From: Argopecten irradians
Lineage: Eukaryota; Mollusca; Bivalvia; Pectinida; Pectinidae
Reading direction: 5' to 3'
Assembly (NCBI RefSeq): GCF_041381155.1
Contig: NC_091147.1
Span: forward strand, 33,126,909 to 33,190,908
Length of the DNA stretch: 64,000 bases
Under the pieces are notes generated by a model. That model was not told the origin of the DNA and searched no databases. It was given only the letters and a program-made list of their open reading frames with translations. A program made the translations under genes and the position numbers. Position 1 is the stretch's first letter, and every line of letters begins with the position of its first letter. Below are positions 33,111 to 47,043 of the stretch, piece after piece.

Positions 33111-36100
33111 CGACAGTGATAGCGAACTGGTGGATACTTTGTCGGATTACTGATGATGACAATACGCATGATGGTAACAATTTTTAGCGAAGTGAATAAT
33201 TTCTTGGATTACCGTGACTTGTTATAATATATCTACGGCTACACAATAAGGCAGCTTTGTTATTGCCTTTGAACTGATTAAAGTTATGCTGTTGCATATG
33301 TTTCAATTGATTTTTCAGTTTTATGTTACAAAATGAATTCATCAATAATTCATGTTGGTAAAGATTTTAAACTAAGATATGGATAAAAGAAAAGAAAAAC
33401 TTTTGTAATTTTATGTGCTAGATCTTGGCATTTTTAACAAATAGCTCGAATGATATTGATGGGGCTGGAATTGTTTCTAATAGCAACGTAACCCTACAGT
33501 GTATTCCGATTGGTTTGTAAAAATGCCCGTTACATTATATACGTGTATGTTCTTTATCATAATCCAACTAATTGTGAAAGTGTTTAATATTGGAGAAAAA
33601 TGAGTTTTTGGATGAAGATAATAAGAAATTTAAGAACATTTTGAATAAATAACATCTTTCATGTGACTTTCATAGGCTTAAAATGATATCTCTCTTCGTA
33701 TTTTTTTTACATAAATGTTTATGTTGATATGCTTGATATACTACAATAATTTAGTGTGTAGTTTGTTTTAGTTAATAACAAATTCATGGATGTTCTCCAA
33801 CAATTAAAGAAGTTCTTTAACTGAATTGATTTTTTTTTGCATTGTGTTGTCTTTATGGGTATGTCAATTCATGTGTTACATGCAATTCTTTTCTTGACAC
33901 CTAAAGGTGTGCTTCAACATAATTTCTGCAAAATGAAGGAAGCACATACATCTGATCAATTAATATTTTGAGAAAAACAAGCTTGTTTCCTGTGTCCCGA
34001 CACTCACCTCCAGACCCTATGTGTTTTCTTTAGCTGAAATGGGAAACACAACTATAATTTTATTTGGCCTCGGTTATTTATTGAAAATAACATTTATTTT
34101 TTTGAAATTGAGGGTTTTAAAGTACATGGTCAACAGGTCTAAATCTATAAATGGAAAGTCGTCACTTGGTATGGATGCATTTGTCAAATACCAATTACAT
34201 GTAAGTTGAAAATCGCAATCATTACACGGTCAAATAACTCTTGACAAACTTCAATACACATTAAGCTAGGTCTCTGCATTGTGATGCTGACTTGTGAACA
34301 CCTTGTATATAAATCACTATTACGTATTTTTTCTGATATAAATTGTGACAAGATCGATAACCTGGATTGCTATGTTGTCGCCAATTATTATCGATACTGA
34401 CCTTATCGACACCTGTTTTATCCGACACAGTTACCAGGTCACACTTGTGTCGGTAACGCAACGTTTCATTGTACTATATTTAACAATTAAAGACTTGTTA
34501 GATTGCATTTATTGGAGATATAAAAGCAATCTGGGTGGCAGATTAATAGAATAGCGCCCTAACGGTTTAATTTGCACATGTATTTAAGGTCTGATCATAC
34601 AGAGTGGTCAGACAGATGGGCACTCACACATATGTGTGTGGGCCCATTGGGTCCATAATGCCTGGCAGTGTAAATTGTACTCCTTTCCACCATATGTATA
34701 TTTGATGTATATACAGTAGAATAAAACTTCGACTAAATACTGGAGTCCTTTATCTTTCAAATCTACTACTACATATACCTCACGAGCCATGGGACAACCA
34801 GCTACATCCAGCATACACCAACTCCATTTAAAGAAAAGTCATATCAGTATCATTATAAGGCTCGGGGCATTCCACACTTCTACTACAGATGGTGAATATT
34901 ATAGATAAGAGCACAGTAACCCATGGAATATAAGTATTCTAACATAATCAATTTAATCATCATTAGATTTCAAGATGGGTGTTTAATCGATACAAAACTC
35001 CAACCAAAACCTTCAACAACGTATGCTGCGATTGCCTTTTATTCTGTTTATCATAGTTTTACATAGCACACAATGTCACATAAATGGCGCTTTCATACGC
35101 TGCAAAAATAATTTGCGAAATTTGCGTAGAAGTTATTGACTACATGCCATTTCTTAGATATTTGACTGTGCAATGATTTCTTATTGTATTTCAACGCATT
35201 TGCACAGATGTTGGTATATGAATATAACGGGGTACGTGTACATACAGGAAACTGCGCTTATACATGTGACAACGGACAACAATATTACATTGATTATTTA
35301 TTGAAGTAGCTGCATTATACACAAATTAACTCAGCAGTTAAAACTCATGTCCGTTGGTTTTGTAGCATAATGTTTATTTGTGTGTTATATTTGTAGTTTC
35401 GTTAACTTATTAGATACAGATTTATTCTTATAAGTCTAAATATGTTTCGTTCTAACATTTTGGTAAATTGGACGAATGACGTCATCCTGACAATATAACG
35501 ATGAGAGTCACACAAGGCAACAGTCCTGTGACATGCTATATATCCGACACTGTTGTCTTTAGAATGTTTGCGTTACGGATGTATTATTACATGAACACTG
35601 TGTAAGGCGCCCGATGTTTGGAATTATACACAATTGGAGTATGTCAAGATCGTTTCCAAATATCTGAAACGTGTGAATATAGTTTAATATTTTAAAAGAT
35701 TCATTCCTTGAATTAATATTGTAATAACAAATAAATACTACCATACCGTTTTTCTTTTCCTGGGGTTATATTTACAATAACTTGCGTCTGAGTTATAGAA
35801 ATTGATACACCATTATGAATTTAAAATTGTTTGAGCAAATCTATTTTATGACTTCATACTGGATTTTGCGTGTGAATATTGTAAACTATGTTACTTGTAT
35901 ATTTTATTTTCTTTCCTTTTCGAGACAATGATATCAAAAAGATGATCCGGCGACGACTAAAATGGAAATGCCCAAACGAACGTTCGTTGAAGATCACAAG
36001 TAACACTAAAAACATTAAAGACCCACTACCTTTCCAAAACGACTTTTGATTTTTGAAATGGCAATGTAAATGAGGTTAATGATTTTGTTGAGTAACAACA

Positions 36101-37837
36101 GTTATTTGTAGCAAAACGTTAATACTACACTTCGTATCATCTCCTGAATAAACTATTCAAAATAAATCGAATATTAATTTTCATAATGCTGGTCGCATTG
36201 TATTTCCCGCCGTCGTCCTAATCACCGTGCGTTAGTTGATTACCACTATGCCATACGGAATACAGCAGAATGAATTATTAACATGCATTATACAGAGAAT
36301 CTTGTATTTGTTTAGTGATGTTACCTTATTTTAGGTCATCGATATAAAGAACTATGTATGGTTTGGGAGTTTTTTGACCCAAATATATCAAATTTTCAAA
36401 CGTATGTATAATTTAAATTTTACAATAATATAAATTGTTGAATATCAACTTTCGAGTACATCTTTGATGAAATATGTATGCTATTTATGCATCATTGCAG
36501 CTGTATTTGCTATGCTAACCATCCTAAATATGCTAACTTTTCCAAAATATGATAGTTAAGTCAATTTTCTGCTAAATCTTTCATCTAGAAACCATAGATC
36601 GCATCCTTGAACAAATTTTGAACAAAATTTTCAATTTCAGTTAATTTATACTTATTTCGGATGGTTATCATGGCAACTTATAGCTGCGAAATAAAAAAAA
36701 CAACTTTTATTACAATTAAATTTGGTATGTACTAAACATTTCGCATGCAATAATTTTATTTCTTAAAACTCCGTTTAAAAAATCAATGGATTTGGGACCA
36801 AAAAGGACTCAAACCATACATAGTCATTTGCTCATGTTTTTCTTCATTTTTAATTTTTGTTTCTGAAAGGTTTCTGAAAGGTAGTGGGCCCAATATCTGT
36901 ATCTGTCTTATTTTTGATGATTTAGAGAATATAAAATAAATCCTTCTGTAAATCATTCAGCACAAAATTGAAGCCAAGATGAGCGAAACTGATTCGGTAA
37001 CTTTTGTTAAAGAAATTAAAAAATCTTTGACATGAGTGGATCCCATTTAGTCAAACAAGCCGAAATTAGCCGACATTGTTATATCATTGCCGAAAACGTC
37101 ATGTGACTACCGGAACTACGTAACGTCTGTCCGAACTCTTCCGAGAACGGGTCATGAGCTTTCCTCCTTCAGTTCGGCAATAATCGTAACTTCTTTGACC
37201 ACCAGTTTAAAATGAAGGTGTGCTTACATGTATCGACTTTCAACAACTCCCGCACCAAAGTTATTAAGAAAACACTAGGGATATTATTTGACATAACTCA
37301 ATTTCAAATACATTTTTAAATACTAACAAAATCGGGGTCGAGTCTAATTTGACATTTTATTGATAGTTACGTATAGTGAGACTTTAAAGATACAACGGCA
37401 TTAGTCTCTAAATATTTGATGTTGTATATTGAACGGACCTTACTTGTAGAGGTATCTCCTATCCTTGGGAAACTCAAAGTGAGCCATACTGTTAGCCTCT
37501 GTTTTCATTTTTAATATCATTTTAAAATACACAACCATTTGTGCAGAAATGATCCCAGATACGTATTTCAAATTCTATCATTGGATTTTTATGACCATTT
37601 ATCTCACATACTGTATATGCGATTAATGATACTTTAATATTGTTATACTTGTGGTGACTTTAATGGCCCTGTTCTTTTTCAGTATGTCGTGATGATATAA
37701 CACTCTGCTACATCAATTAATTCTCTTTATTAAATCCTAAATCTTCTTATATTAGTCTCAATTTAAGTTATATAAGCCAATATCGTCTTAATTTATTTTG
37801 TAATGATTTTCACCAAGAAAAGCTAATTTGCAATTAT
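33111..37837. other. No gene recognised
   Basis: AT-rich sequence of 4.7 kb. A CCAAGATGAGCGAA sequence at about 36974, the same as the start region of the RecQ-like remnant at 32109, may be a second helicase fragment. A protein-like minus frame at 34608-34814 has no splice support. Confidence 0.4.
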
Positions 37838-38219
37838 TGCATGAACGTATTCCACTCCTTTTTGGCCAGGATTTAGTAACGCGATTATGTCTTAAAATAT
37901 GGGATCTTCTATGGGTGTAGTTTTAAGAATTTTTGTTTTATACTGCGTGCATTGGCAAGCAAAAGTAAACCTTCAGGACGAGTTTTAATAAATTATGTGA
38001 AATGAACACAAATTGAAGATACATTTAATCACATTCATTCAAACAAAGTTACGTGTCAAAAACATTTTAATGTTAAAATGAGCTGCAAAAAAAAATCCAA
38101 CAGGGCAATCATTTGTCCCACCTTCATAGAACACCGAGGTCACGTCATCGGTCCTGACGTAAATTTTTGTATCTGACATTTACGTCTCAACGATATTCCT
38201 CTTTTCGCCCACAGCAAGG

Positions 38220-39262
38220 TCACTATACGCTAATACTAGCCGATTTTGTTTACCATAACTGCATGGTAACATTGAACTTTGAACTTGCGTAAGGAAATGT
38301 TCTGTGCAACGTAAAAGGACTACTTTTTTTTAAAAAGAAACACATGGCTTTGTTTACATTTTGACGCAACATTACGTGTATATTGTTGTTTTTCATAGAA
38401 TTTTGGAAAAATGTAAACAATATATACATGTTTTATATTTATATATGATTCAAACAATTTTTAAATTAACAATGGTATAAAGAAACGGAAAAATATCCCG
38501 ACCGGGGCGACGTGCTTTCATTTTTGTTAAAAATGATGGGTGTCAAATGTAAACATTACCTCTGTGCCTATGTTCGTCCTACGATCGAGCCTTTGGGGTG
38601 GACGGGTGTGAGACCCTCTGATAGAGGTCAGTTATAAACATATCCTCTTGTCTTTGTTCTTTGAGTATTTAATCATGTGTATTATAAAACATGCACCGCT
38701 AATAATCCACGTGTTGACAGTTCCGCGTCACCACAAATACATTGTATCCATCGAACACAAGTGAATTTGGATCTAAGCGTAGATTATATAATCACATGGC
38801 TCCCAAGGATGTAATATCGTCAAGTCAGACGACATCTCAAACACATTGAGCTACTTGAAAATCGGTGTTTTGACAACTTCGGAAAACTAAAGTGTGTAAA
38901 CGTGCGTCAGCTTCGCCTCGCTGCACAATAACGGTCACACATGTGGCCGTGTACAAATTCTTTATGTTATTACGCTATATATTAACTTTTAGCAAAATTG
39001 AATATATATTTAAAGTTCTGATCTGATTAAATAAAATTATCTCTGAAATTTACTTTGTTTGTCATGTTTATTTTACACTAAAATATTGAACTTTTTTGTC
39101 GTCGCGGATGAATAATTCTACCTTACGTGAAGCGTCATCATTCGCTGTTCAATTGAGTAAGCTCCTCCCACTTTTGACCGACTTTTATTGAATAATTACG
39201 TCACTTTCAAATGACGATTTTTTTTGCATAAAATATAAATAAAAAGTCGTGTGAGTGTAAAT
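38220..39262. other. D1-specific segment without gene
   Basis: Sequence absent from D2, ending in the palindrome at 39263-39428. No coding or repeat family was recognised in the first 1040 bp. Confidence 0.5.
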
Positions 39263-39428
39263 ATAGGGATTGGATTTCGTTTTTATGTTAACCATGCTTG
39301 TATGGAGCAATTCCTCTAAGAATATATTCAATATGGGGCGCTAACGCTAACGCGCCCCATAGAATATATTCTTAGAGGAATTGCTCCATACAAGCATGGT
39401 TAACATAAAAACGAAATCCAATCCCTAT
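39263..39428. repeat. Perfect or near-perfect palindrome, ~72-bp arms, at a homology break
   Basis: ATAGGGATTGGATTTCGTTT at 39263 is inverted up to 39428. The arms include CCATGCTTGTATGGAGCAAT. The centre has GGGGCGCTAACGCTAACGCG. D1/D2 homology resumes immediately at its right edge. Confidence 0.92.
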
Positions 39429-41239
39429 TAAGAAATAATTTACAGCAATTCCTTTCAGATCCTTTACTCTTACATTTGTTCCTGAGAGGTGACTTGAGGT
39501 CTTTTTGGAGCTAGTGCCTGGGCTGGTGTGATCAAGGACGGACGAACATTTTTGATTTGGTAAAGGGATGTAAGCTGTAGTTAATAGTTATACGGTCACT
39601 TTCGTTGCCTTCGTCCTGGTGGGCATTTCTAATCAATACGTCGCTCAGTTAGTAGAGCGGAAAACTAATAATTTACTAATAATACTAATAAGTCTCGTCT
39701 AAGCAAGGGAAGAGACTACTGTTCACAAAGGGATGATACCCCCTTAATGGATTATGGTTCTCACCTTGAATTTCTAAATGAACACATCGAAACGGGTTCT
39801 TTCAAATTCCCCCCCAGTCCATAACGACACCACAATGGTTTCCTTCTATGATTGAAAGGTGTTGATATCAAATTGTACATACCTGCTGAGACAGTTGCTT
39901 TGGAAAAGACGACTCAGGTTAAATCGTAGCAAAGAATCTCTTATTTCGTGGGCCTGTAGATGAAAAAAAAACCAAAAGTGTATCATTTGATGTCGGAAAG
40001 CCATAGCAAGTGTCACTATTTGCATATTTATTTCCTCAAAGTAAAACTGTCAATGTGCTATATGACCTCTTTGTATGAAATTGTTTTATTACCAAATCAG
40101 TTATGAAATTATGTTAAAGTTTTAAAGCAGAACTCATTCCGGTATATCATATGATATTTTGGTGATAAAACACAATATTTGAATCTATCATTAATATTCA
40201 TTTAAAAAACACTTTGATAAGATACATTTACCAGAATGGATACCAAATATGAAATATACAATGCATCGTGGATAAAAATACATAACCTTTTATTTGAAAA
40301 ACCATACATGTTGTTACAGTGTATAACATCGCTCATCAAATGGGCTTAAAAATGTGATTACAAACACAACAAATAGATCACGGCCACATACACATTTTAG
40401 GACAAATTCAAAATTAGGGCTATTGTTATGGGCTATTGTGTATAAAGTGGTGATGAATGTATGTTTGGTGGACTGAGAGGACCTTCTGTGTGAGGGCGTT
40501 TGTGTAGGATGAGGCTGTCCTTTGGGCCTCAAACCTGACAGTCTTCCTCATAAAAAGGGATGATGAAATATATTTTTGTTCCACCTAAAATATGAAAAAA
40601 GCTATGATTTGCATCTTGGTTGAAAGAATTGCATTTTCTAACATGAATTGTTCTGCGCTTATGATTAATAAAAACCGAATGGTTTGAATGTATATGTTCG
40701 ATTAGGGACTCTACCATGTGATTTGTTTGATAAGGTAAGAGCAATCGAAAGTGCTGTTGACACAATTAACAAGAAAGACAGTATCTATAGATGTACGCCT
40801 ACTTCTCATTGCAATGGAGGATTAAGGAGCTTATTCCGTATTTGCATATTAAAATAATTATCTGCTCATTGCGAATAGTTATGGATTGTGGTGTTATATG
40901 TTTCAGATTGGCAACGTTATATACTTCTTCAAATAAAACGACATGTGCTGCGCTCATAAAATAAGGGGATGGAATACATTGCAATATGCAGAGACGGAAT
41001 AAATGTCAGCTTAAAGACATAGAAATATAATTCAAATGCACTTTAAAATTAAAATCTTGGACAATGGATAGCATTAACTGAAATTCGATATGGTTTGGCA
41101 AGGAGACTATATCTGAGAAAATCTTTTAATTCTAACTTCCTCACTAAGACTTGATTAAACCAGAAATGCCAAAAAACTTTTACCGTGACCCAATGTTTTA
41201 AATCCAAAACGATTTTGAAACGGTACAACTAATGTAGAT

Positions 41240-42436
41240 ACTTATCTCATGTCAGCAATCATGCATCCATAACCTTTCACGTATGTTACATACCTTTGAA
41301 TTCAATTTTTCTCCAATCCAGGTGATGTTATAAAAGTAATTCAGCCCCAAAGGAATAATTACAGCATATATATCAGATCCACCGAATCTTCGGGCAAATA
41401 AGATCCTCACTAGATTGGCTGTAGACGAGGAGAAGCAGGGTAGTCGGTTAAGGAGTAGACAAAATCTAGAGTAACATGGACAAAGAAACTGAAATTACGT
41501 GGGTTAATAGTCTGAACGAGGTCGTTCTGGGTTTGTTGTTGTACTTCGATATTGCCTCCTCAAACCATTTCTTTCTGCGTCTTGTGCGATTTTCATTTCG
41601 TAATGATAGTGTCTGATTCTCCGGGTGTGATCCCCGACTGTACTCAGACACAATCATTGGAACCAGTTAACGATAAAGACCCGACAATTACTGGAAACAC
41701 CAAAGGAACATATAGCTGATTTTCTGATGAGTAGAAGAGGTAATCGGTATTACTTTCTCTGAAAAGTTATTATATTCAAATTTATATAGTAGAGTTAAGG
41801 AAAATTGAGTCTTTCAGGTTTTTAATTTGTTTTTTAAAAGCAGCAAATTGTAGGGCCAAACATTGAGATAAAACAAGGTGTTTAGAAAACAGAAGATAGA
41901 TTTGTGGAGCCGATCAATCTGAAAGCGTCTTTTTTGGATTTGTTCTTGTATCCAAGCAATATTACCGTAATTGTTCTTCGTACTTGGTCAGGCAGATAAA
42001 ATCTTATGGAAATATTTAGTCAGATAGATATATCTGACCTATGGTAGAAGATAGGTGTTCTCCATAGATAACAAGTTAACACTAATATGGTCTTGATTGT
42101 CGCCCTGAGTCAAGGAAAATTCAAAATGGACAACTTTCTTAAAAATTCGACGGAATATATCAGCGCTTCGGCAAGTGCGACTGTTGCCAAAATTAGACGA
42201 CACACGCGTTCTTTATTCTTTGAACCACGTCGGTTGATATAAAACGAAAATAGGATGAAATATTCGTTTTGTTAACATGATCACGCTTTGCTTTCTTTCT
42301 GGTTCTGCATCTCCTACAACAGGCCTCTCGATTAATCTCACATTTTGACATCATCAGACAACAATTAACACCGTCTGAGGGTGAATCCTTGTGTTTTGAA
42401 ACTCAATATTTTGTATTTTTTTTCTCCAGACTTAAT
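41240..42436 (-). pseudogene. Gustatory-receptor-like gene, D1 copy, frame-disrupted
   Basis: This is the counterpart of the open frame at 58350-59368. The same nucleotide sequence can be followed throughout, but there are about a dozen or more small insertions (for example around 41335, 41400, 41440, 41490, 41580, 41990 and 42240) and some substitutions, so no long frame survives. Nearly all differences are extra bases in D1. It is either a decayed paralogue or an unpolished assembly copy. Confidence 0.75.
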
Positions 42437-43961
42437 CAACGATTATTATCGGTTATATCCACTAGCATTTGATTCATGTATTTCCCTCTAAAATATTCAT
42501 CAAGTTATATGACTGATTTCAACAATATGGCATTATTTATAAAGAATCAGTATCTGATGTCACTACTCCATGCGTATATTTTGATTGGCTGATTGACTAT
42601 CTATTCCTAACGGGCTTATTAATCGTGTTTTGAAAACCACTCAACTTCTCTATTTTCCTAATGGATTAATAAAACCAGGCTGAATTCTGTCAATATGACC
42701 GTTTTTAATTCTTTTTATTTTACTACAAAATTGAACACAAAAAAATTATTAACGAACAAAATCAAACTCGCAATAATGCCCCTAAGTGTAGCTGTTCATT
42801 TGTTTCATCTCTGCAAACATTTAATCGTTCTCTTTGTGTTTGAAGAGCGTAAGTATTTCCCCGGGGATAACTTGTCAAAAAGGACGAGTGATCACTTACT
42901 TCAAAGCTCTATTACAGGTGCGAACCATTATCTTCAAGTGTATTCATTCTGATGATTTGATTGGTAAGAGGTAAATTCACATGACGTGATGGCCGTTAGG
43001 TAACAGAACGTATTTTCGCGTTCAAATGCACTTTTGTTTGATATCCATCTAATGTGTAAATGGTATATACAAATCGTGGATTATATTCTTTATAACACTG
43101 CCTAAAATATATCCTGACTTCATATGTCAACTTGAAAATAAATTTTCTTCCTATATAGTCAAATGATTAAACTAATCTTTTATAAATATGGCAAGCAGAT
43201 AATAAATCTACCTATATGGAATAGCGTGTATGACCAAACGATGCGTTCAGAATAAAGACAGACTAGGTTATTCCACCGTGAATGATGTTATCCTTATATT
43301 TGTTAAAAATTTTTACTTTATCCTCACAACAAACGATAATATATTCTTTTTTATATTTCTTTTATTTTCAAAAACATTTCATAGCAATGCTATATGACAT
43401 TATATCAAACAAATACAACACAGAAAGTGTCATAAAACATTCATCCACACTTTCACTATCAATGTTTTTTTAATGAATTAATTGCCTATTTTTATAAAAG
43501 AAATAGAAAAATTGGCAAAATGACAGAAGGAGAAGGAGATGTGCAGGGAGGAGAAAAATATAGAGGGGGAGATTTGAGAATAAGGATATATAGAGACAAG
43601 GCTGGGCAGAATGAGGGGAGAAGAAGGATAGAATGCACTTTTAACTTCTATAACTGATTATATATGTAGTGATTTGCTAAATTGCAAGAAATTAATTATA
43701 ATATTCAATACATGTACCATGTGTGAAAAAAGTGAAAAAATAACATAGTTGAACATATACACACATTAAGTAGCACATAAAATGAACAGTGTTAAAGAGT
43801 CAAGGTTTAGTCTAAAAGACAAGACTTTCAAGTTTTAACCATTTTTTCCAATCATTATTAAATTTCTCCAAAAAAATCACCTTTTCCAAACATTATATAT
43901 TTTTGCACAGTATAATAATCTTTAACGTAATTGACCAATCTTATAGCATTAAGTGAATTTT

Positions 43962-45190
43962 TTAGCATTTAGTTTTATAAATGTAGTGTTTAATAAAGAG
44001 TAAAATTTTATTATCAATTCTGTTATATATTCCAATATGGTTGAATATTTCAAAAATCATTGTTTCTTTATTGATAGAAAAGGGTATAAAAGATATCAAG
44101 TAGTTTTTAAAAATCAGATAAAAAAATCTGTACTTCAGTACACTCCCACAAGAGATGGGTAATTGTCTCCCTTTCTGCAAAGCAGAATATATATTGCGGA
44201 TTATTAGATAAACCTATTTCAAAAAGATAAGCATTTGTTGTCAAAATATGATGTGAAATTCTGAATTGTAACAGCTGCAGTTTAGTATTAATAGTGGCCC
44301 GAAGAGGAACATAATATGCTTTTTCCATAAATCTTGGTTATAGTCAAATATCCCCCCTCCACACTTAGTTTGGCTAGTAATGCTAGTTTCATTTTGAATA
44401 AGGATTTTATAGAAATCCTGAGATCCACGTGTCTTTTTCAGTATTATTTATAAATTTAAAGGTATTGTTGGAAAAAATAACTCTTTTAATTAGGATAAGA
44501 GACGTATTGAGATAACTTTTAATACCCACAATTAATCCATGATATCCGAGAAAGTTACATATTCCGCCATGAATGTCACACAAATCCATAAAAGATAAAA
44601 AAAAAGTTCCACTAGTGATATCTTTCATTAAGTCTTGTAAACATGTTATTCCTTCATTAAAGATGGCACATTTTTTCACTATCAAAAACAGAAGCAGACG
44701 ATTTAGTATTTTTCTTCAGTTACAAAAGTTACTTACTTTACACCATTACCACCATTGAAAAGTTTGAGCTTCTAATTTTACTTCATGTTAAAAATATGAA
44801 AAATAATTAATTGCATCCCGAAAAAATTCCGTGTCACTATATCCTATATGGAATGAAGTACTGATTGCGCATGCACCAAAGGCAAAATGAATTAATTTAA
44901 TTATTTTTGGTGTTTATTAGATATATACAATGTATATATATATACGATTAAACACCAATTATTGTTCAAATTATAAATATCATTTAAGCTCTGTCGGCGG
45001 TGGAGCATCTTTAATAAATTTTGAGTAAAAAACAGATTTATTCCCAATTTTTATGTTTTCATTATACCATATTGGTGATTTTAAAACAGATATATCAATA
45101 TCATTTTAAAGATTTCAATCTTAAATTATACCATGATTTAAAAACATCTACCCAGAAAGCATTTTTTTATCCTTTTCATTACAATATTTA
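43962..45190 (-). pseudogene. L1/Tx1-like LINE ORF2 3' remnant, D1 copy
   Basis: On the minus strand 45190-45012 encodes fragments such as NAFWVDVFKSWYNLRLKS and SPIWYNENIKIGNKS. After an inserted repeat (44683-45011), 44682-44407 reads KKCAIFNEGITCLQDLM and NFLGYHGLIVGIKSYL, and 44328-44107 reads LQFRISHHILTTNAYLFEIG followed by a zinc-binding FCFAERETITHLLWEC. This is the C-terminal region after the reverse transcriptase in L1/Tx1-type LINEs (zf-RVT-like). Frameshifts and the insertion make it inactive. Confidence 0.78.
44683..45011 (-). mobile_element. ~320-bp MITE-like repeat inserted in the LINE, copy 2
   Basis: Reverse-complement relative of 6495-6815: GATGCTCCACCGCCGACAGA at its right edge, CAATAATTGGTGTTTAATCG and GGTGTAAAGTAAGTAA inside. 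It splits the LINE frame between NKSVFYSKF and VKKCAIFNEG. Confidence 0.7.
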
Positions 45191-45550
45191 AGTAGTCACT
45201 GCCACAATTGGCCAAAAAAGAAAACTTACCTTAAAGAAAAAAAACCACACACACCCGAAAAAATCATTATAAATAATGTAGTCGCGACCCAGTACCCCCC
45301 TTTCATCGGTTTTCGACGGCGTAAGACCAAAATAGATTTTTTACACACAATGTCAAACATATTCAATTCAAATCATTAATTAAATGTTTCAGAAGCATGT
45401 TAATGATGTTTTTGTGCTATATTTCATAAAGTTCATCTACTTTACGAAGCATTGTATCGACAAACACAGTAAGATACAATGTAGCCTACAGTAGGCCTGC
45501 TGTTTCTTTTTCTTTTTGTCAAAGTGACGTTTAAATGATAAAAAGTTTCA

Positions 45551-45656
45551 ATCTCAGTCAATCAGAAGCAACGTTACAAACGGCGACGCCATTTTTTATG
45601 GGCTGATAAAGTAAATTTTAAGCCAATGAAAATACTCGTAACAAGCAAAATTGAAT
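45551..45656 (+). repeat. Interspersed ~105-bp repeat, copy 2
   Basis: Matches 1582-1692, including CAATCAGAAGCAACGTTACA and GGGCTGATAAAGTAAATTTT. Confidence 0.7.
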
Positions 45657-46451
45657 TATTTTGAATTCAAGCTCTTTCTAGTCTTAAAAACACATGGTTA
45701 AAATTGTGTACGCCCAATATTATTTTGTGTATGGGGATGTTGTGTATGTATGTGTGTGATAAGATTATATGATGTGGTCAAAGGAGACAACTTAACTCTA
45801 ATTATACGAGTTATGCCTCTAAGTCTAAGATTTGTCGAAAAGGACAATGGACTGGACTTGGAACCAAACAAACGTGTTCTTGTGTTGTGGAGAATTAAGA
45901 CATGTGGAGCGAGTTCCCGAACCCAACCTCAGTTATATGACACAACTGTAACCTATTGTACCGTTCGGTCGGGTACGAAAAGTCCCTTTGTGTCCAAGTG
46001 GAGCATTGCCTCCGGAAATCACTCGGGCACAGTTTTCTATACCTTTTGTAGGTGTCCAATCATTTTATGCGTATACGTGCATTTATATATCATTTTTGTC
46101 TAAAACAAACATAACGACCCTTCTAAATATCTACCGTACAACTCACAAGATGTCAAATCAACAATTTTAAGACTTGCCGAATAAACTCAGTCCGGAAAGA
46201 CCTGTATTGTGTATGCGTAAAAATACTGCTGTCTCGCTGTGAATTTGATATTTTATACGGCTTAATTTTATTGCTTTGTAAATTAGAGATATAAAACAAA
46301 TACTTTAAAATGCATACAAACATTTTCATAATGATTTGTATGATCATTACTTTGCTCCTTCAGCAGTAATAGGCACCAATTGTAGCTCTAAAGACGATAC
46401 CATTTTCTGTCTAAAAGTCTGTTGAGCTACAATAATACAGCTAGTTTTATC

Positions 46452-47015
46452 CACATTATTTGGGACAAGAAGTCCCTGTGTCCTCGTAGGACTAAGGGTC
46501 CCATTCTTCTTGGTAGGCAAGAAGCCCCAGCCACATTATTTGGGACAAGAAGTCCCTGTGTCCTCGTAGTTCTAAGGGTCCCATTCTTCTTGGTAGGCAA
46601 GAAGCCTCAGCCGCATTATTTGGGACAAGAAGTCCCTGTGTCCTCGTAGGACTAAGGGTCCCATTCTTCTTGGTAGGCAAGAAGCCCCAGCCACATTATT
46701 TGGGACAAGAAGTCCCTGTGTCCTCGTAGTTCTAAGGGTCCCATTCTTCTTGGTAGGCAAGAAGCCCCAGCGGCATTATTTGGGACAAGAAGTCCCTGTG
46801 TCCTTGTAGGACTGAGAGTCCCATTCTTCTTGGTAGGCAAGAAGCCCCAGCGGCATTATTTGGGACAAGAAGTCCCTGTGTCCTCGTAGGACTAAAAGTC
46901 CTATTCTTCTTGGTAGGCAAGAAGCCTCAGTCGCATTATTTGGGACAAGAAGTCCCTGTGTCCTCGTAGGACTAAAAGTCCTATTCTTCTTGGTAGGCAA
47001 GAAGCCCCAGTCACC
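46452..47015. repeat. 80-bp tandem array (7 copies), left subterminal repeat
   Basis: Unit contains CATTATTTGGGACAAGAAGT, TCCTCGTAGGACTAAGGGTC and CTTGGTAGGCAAGAAGCCCC. GGGACAAGAAGTCCC is an imperfect palindrome. A partial unit (CCTTATTTGGGACTAGAAGT) follows and runs into the stop codon of the PHD-containing ORF at 47044. AGGCAAGAAGCCCCAG is the reverse complement of the motif repeated in the right array. Confidence 0.95.
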
Positions 47016-47043
47016 TTATTTGGGACTAGAAGTCCCTGTCTCC

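Larger units (their letters stand above)
37838..46449 (+). repeat. Large direct duplication, copy D1
   Basis: From TGCATGAACGTATTCCACTC at 37838 to CAGCTAGTTTTA at 46449 the sequence matches 55961-63459 in the same orientation, except that 38220-39428 is replaced in D2 by unrelated 56334-56577. Identity looks very high from about 43.0 kb onward. Between 39.7 and 43.0 kb D1 has many extra single bases relative to D2. Confidence 0.95.

Noticed and set aside
45750-46103. 117-codon plus-strand ORF in D1
   Set aside because: The D2 copy (62714-63182) has a frame change in the same place despite high identity, so the protein is not conserved.
46422-47000. Repeating 62-75 codon ORFs, both strands
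   Set aside because: Frames through the 80-bp subterminal array; they reset at each unit and have no domain.
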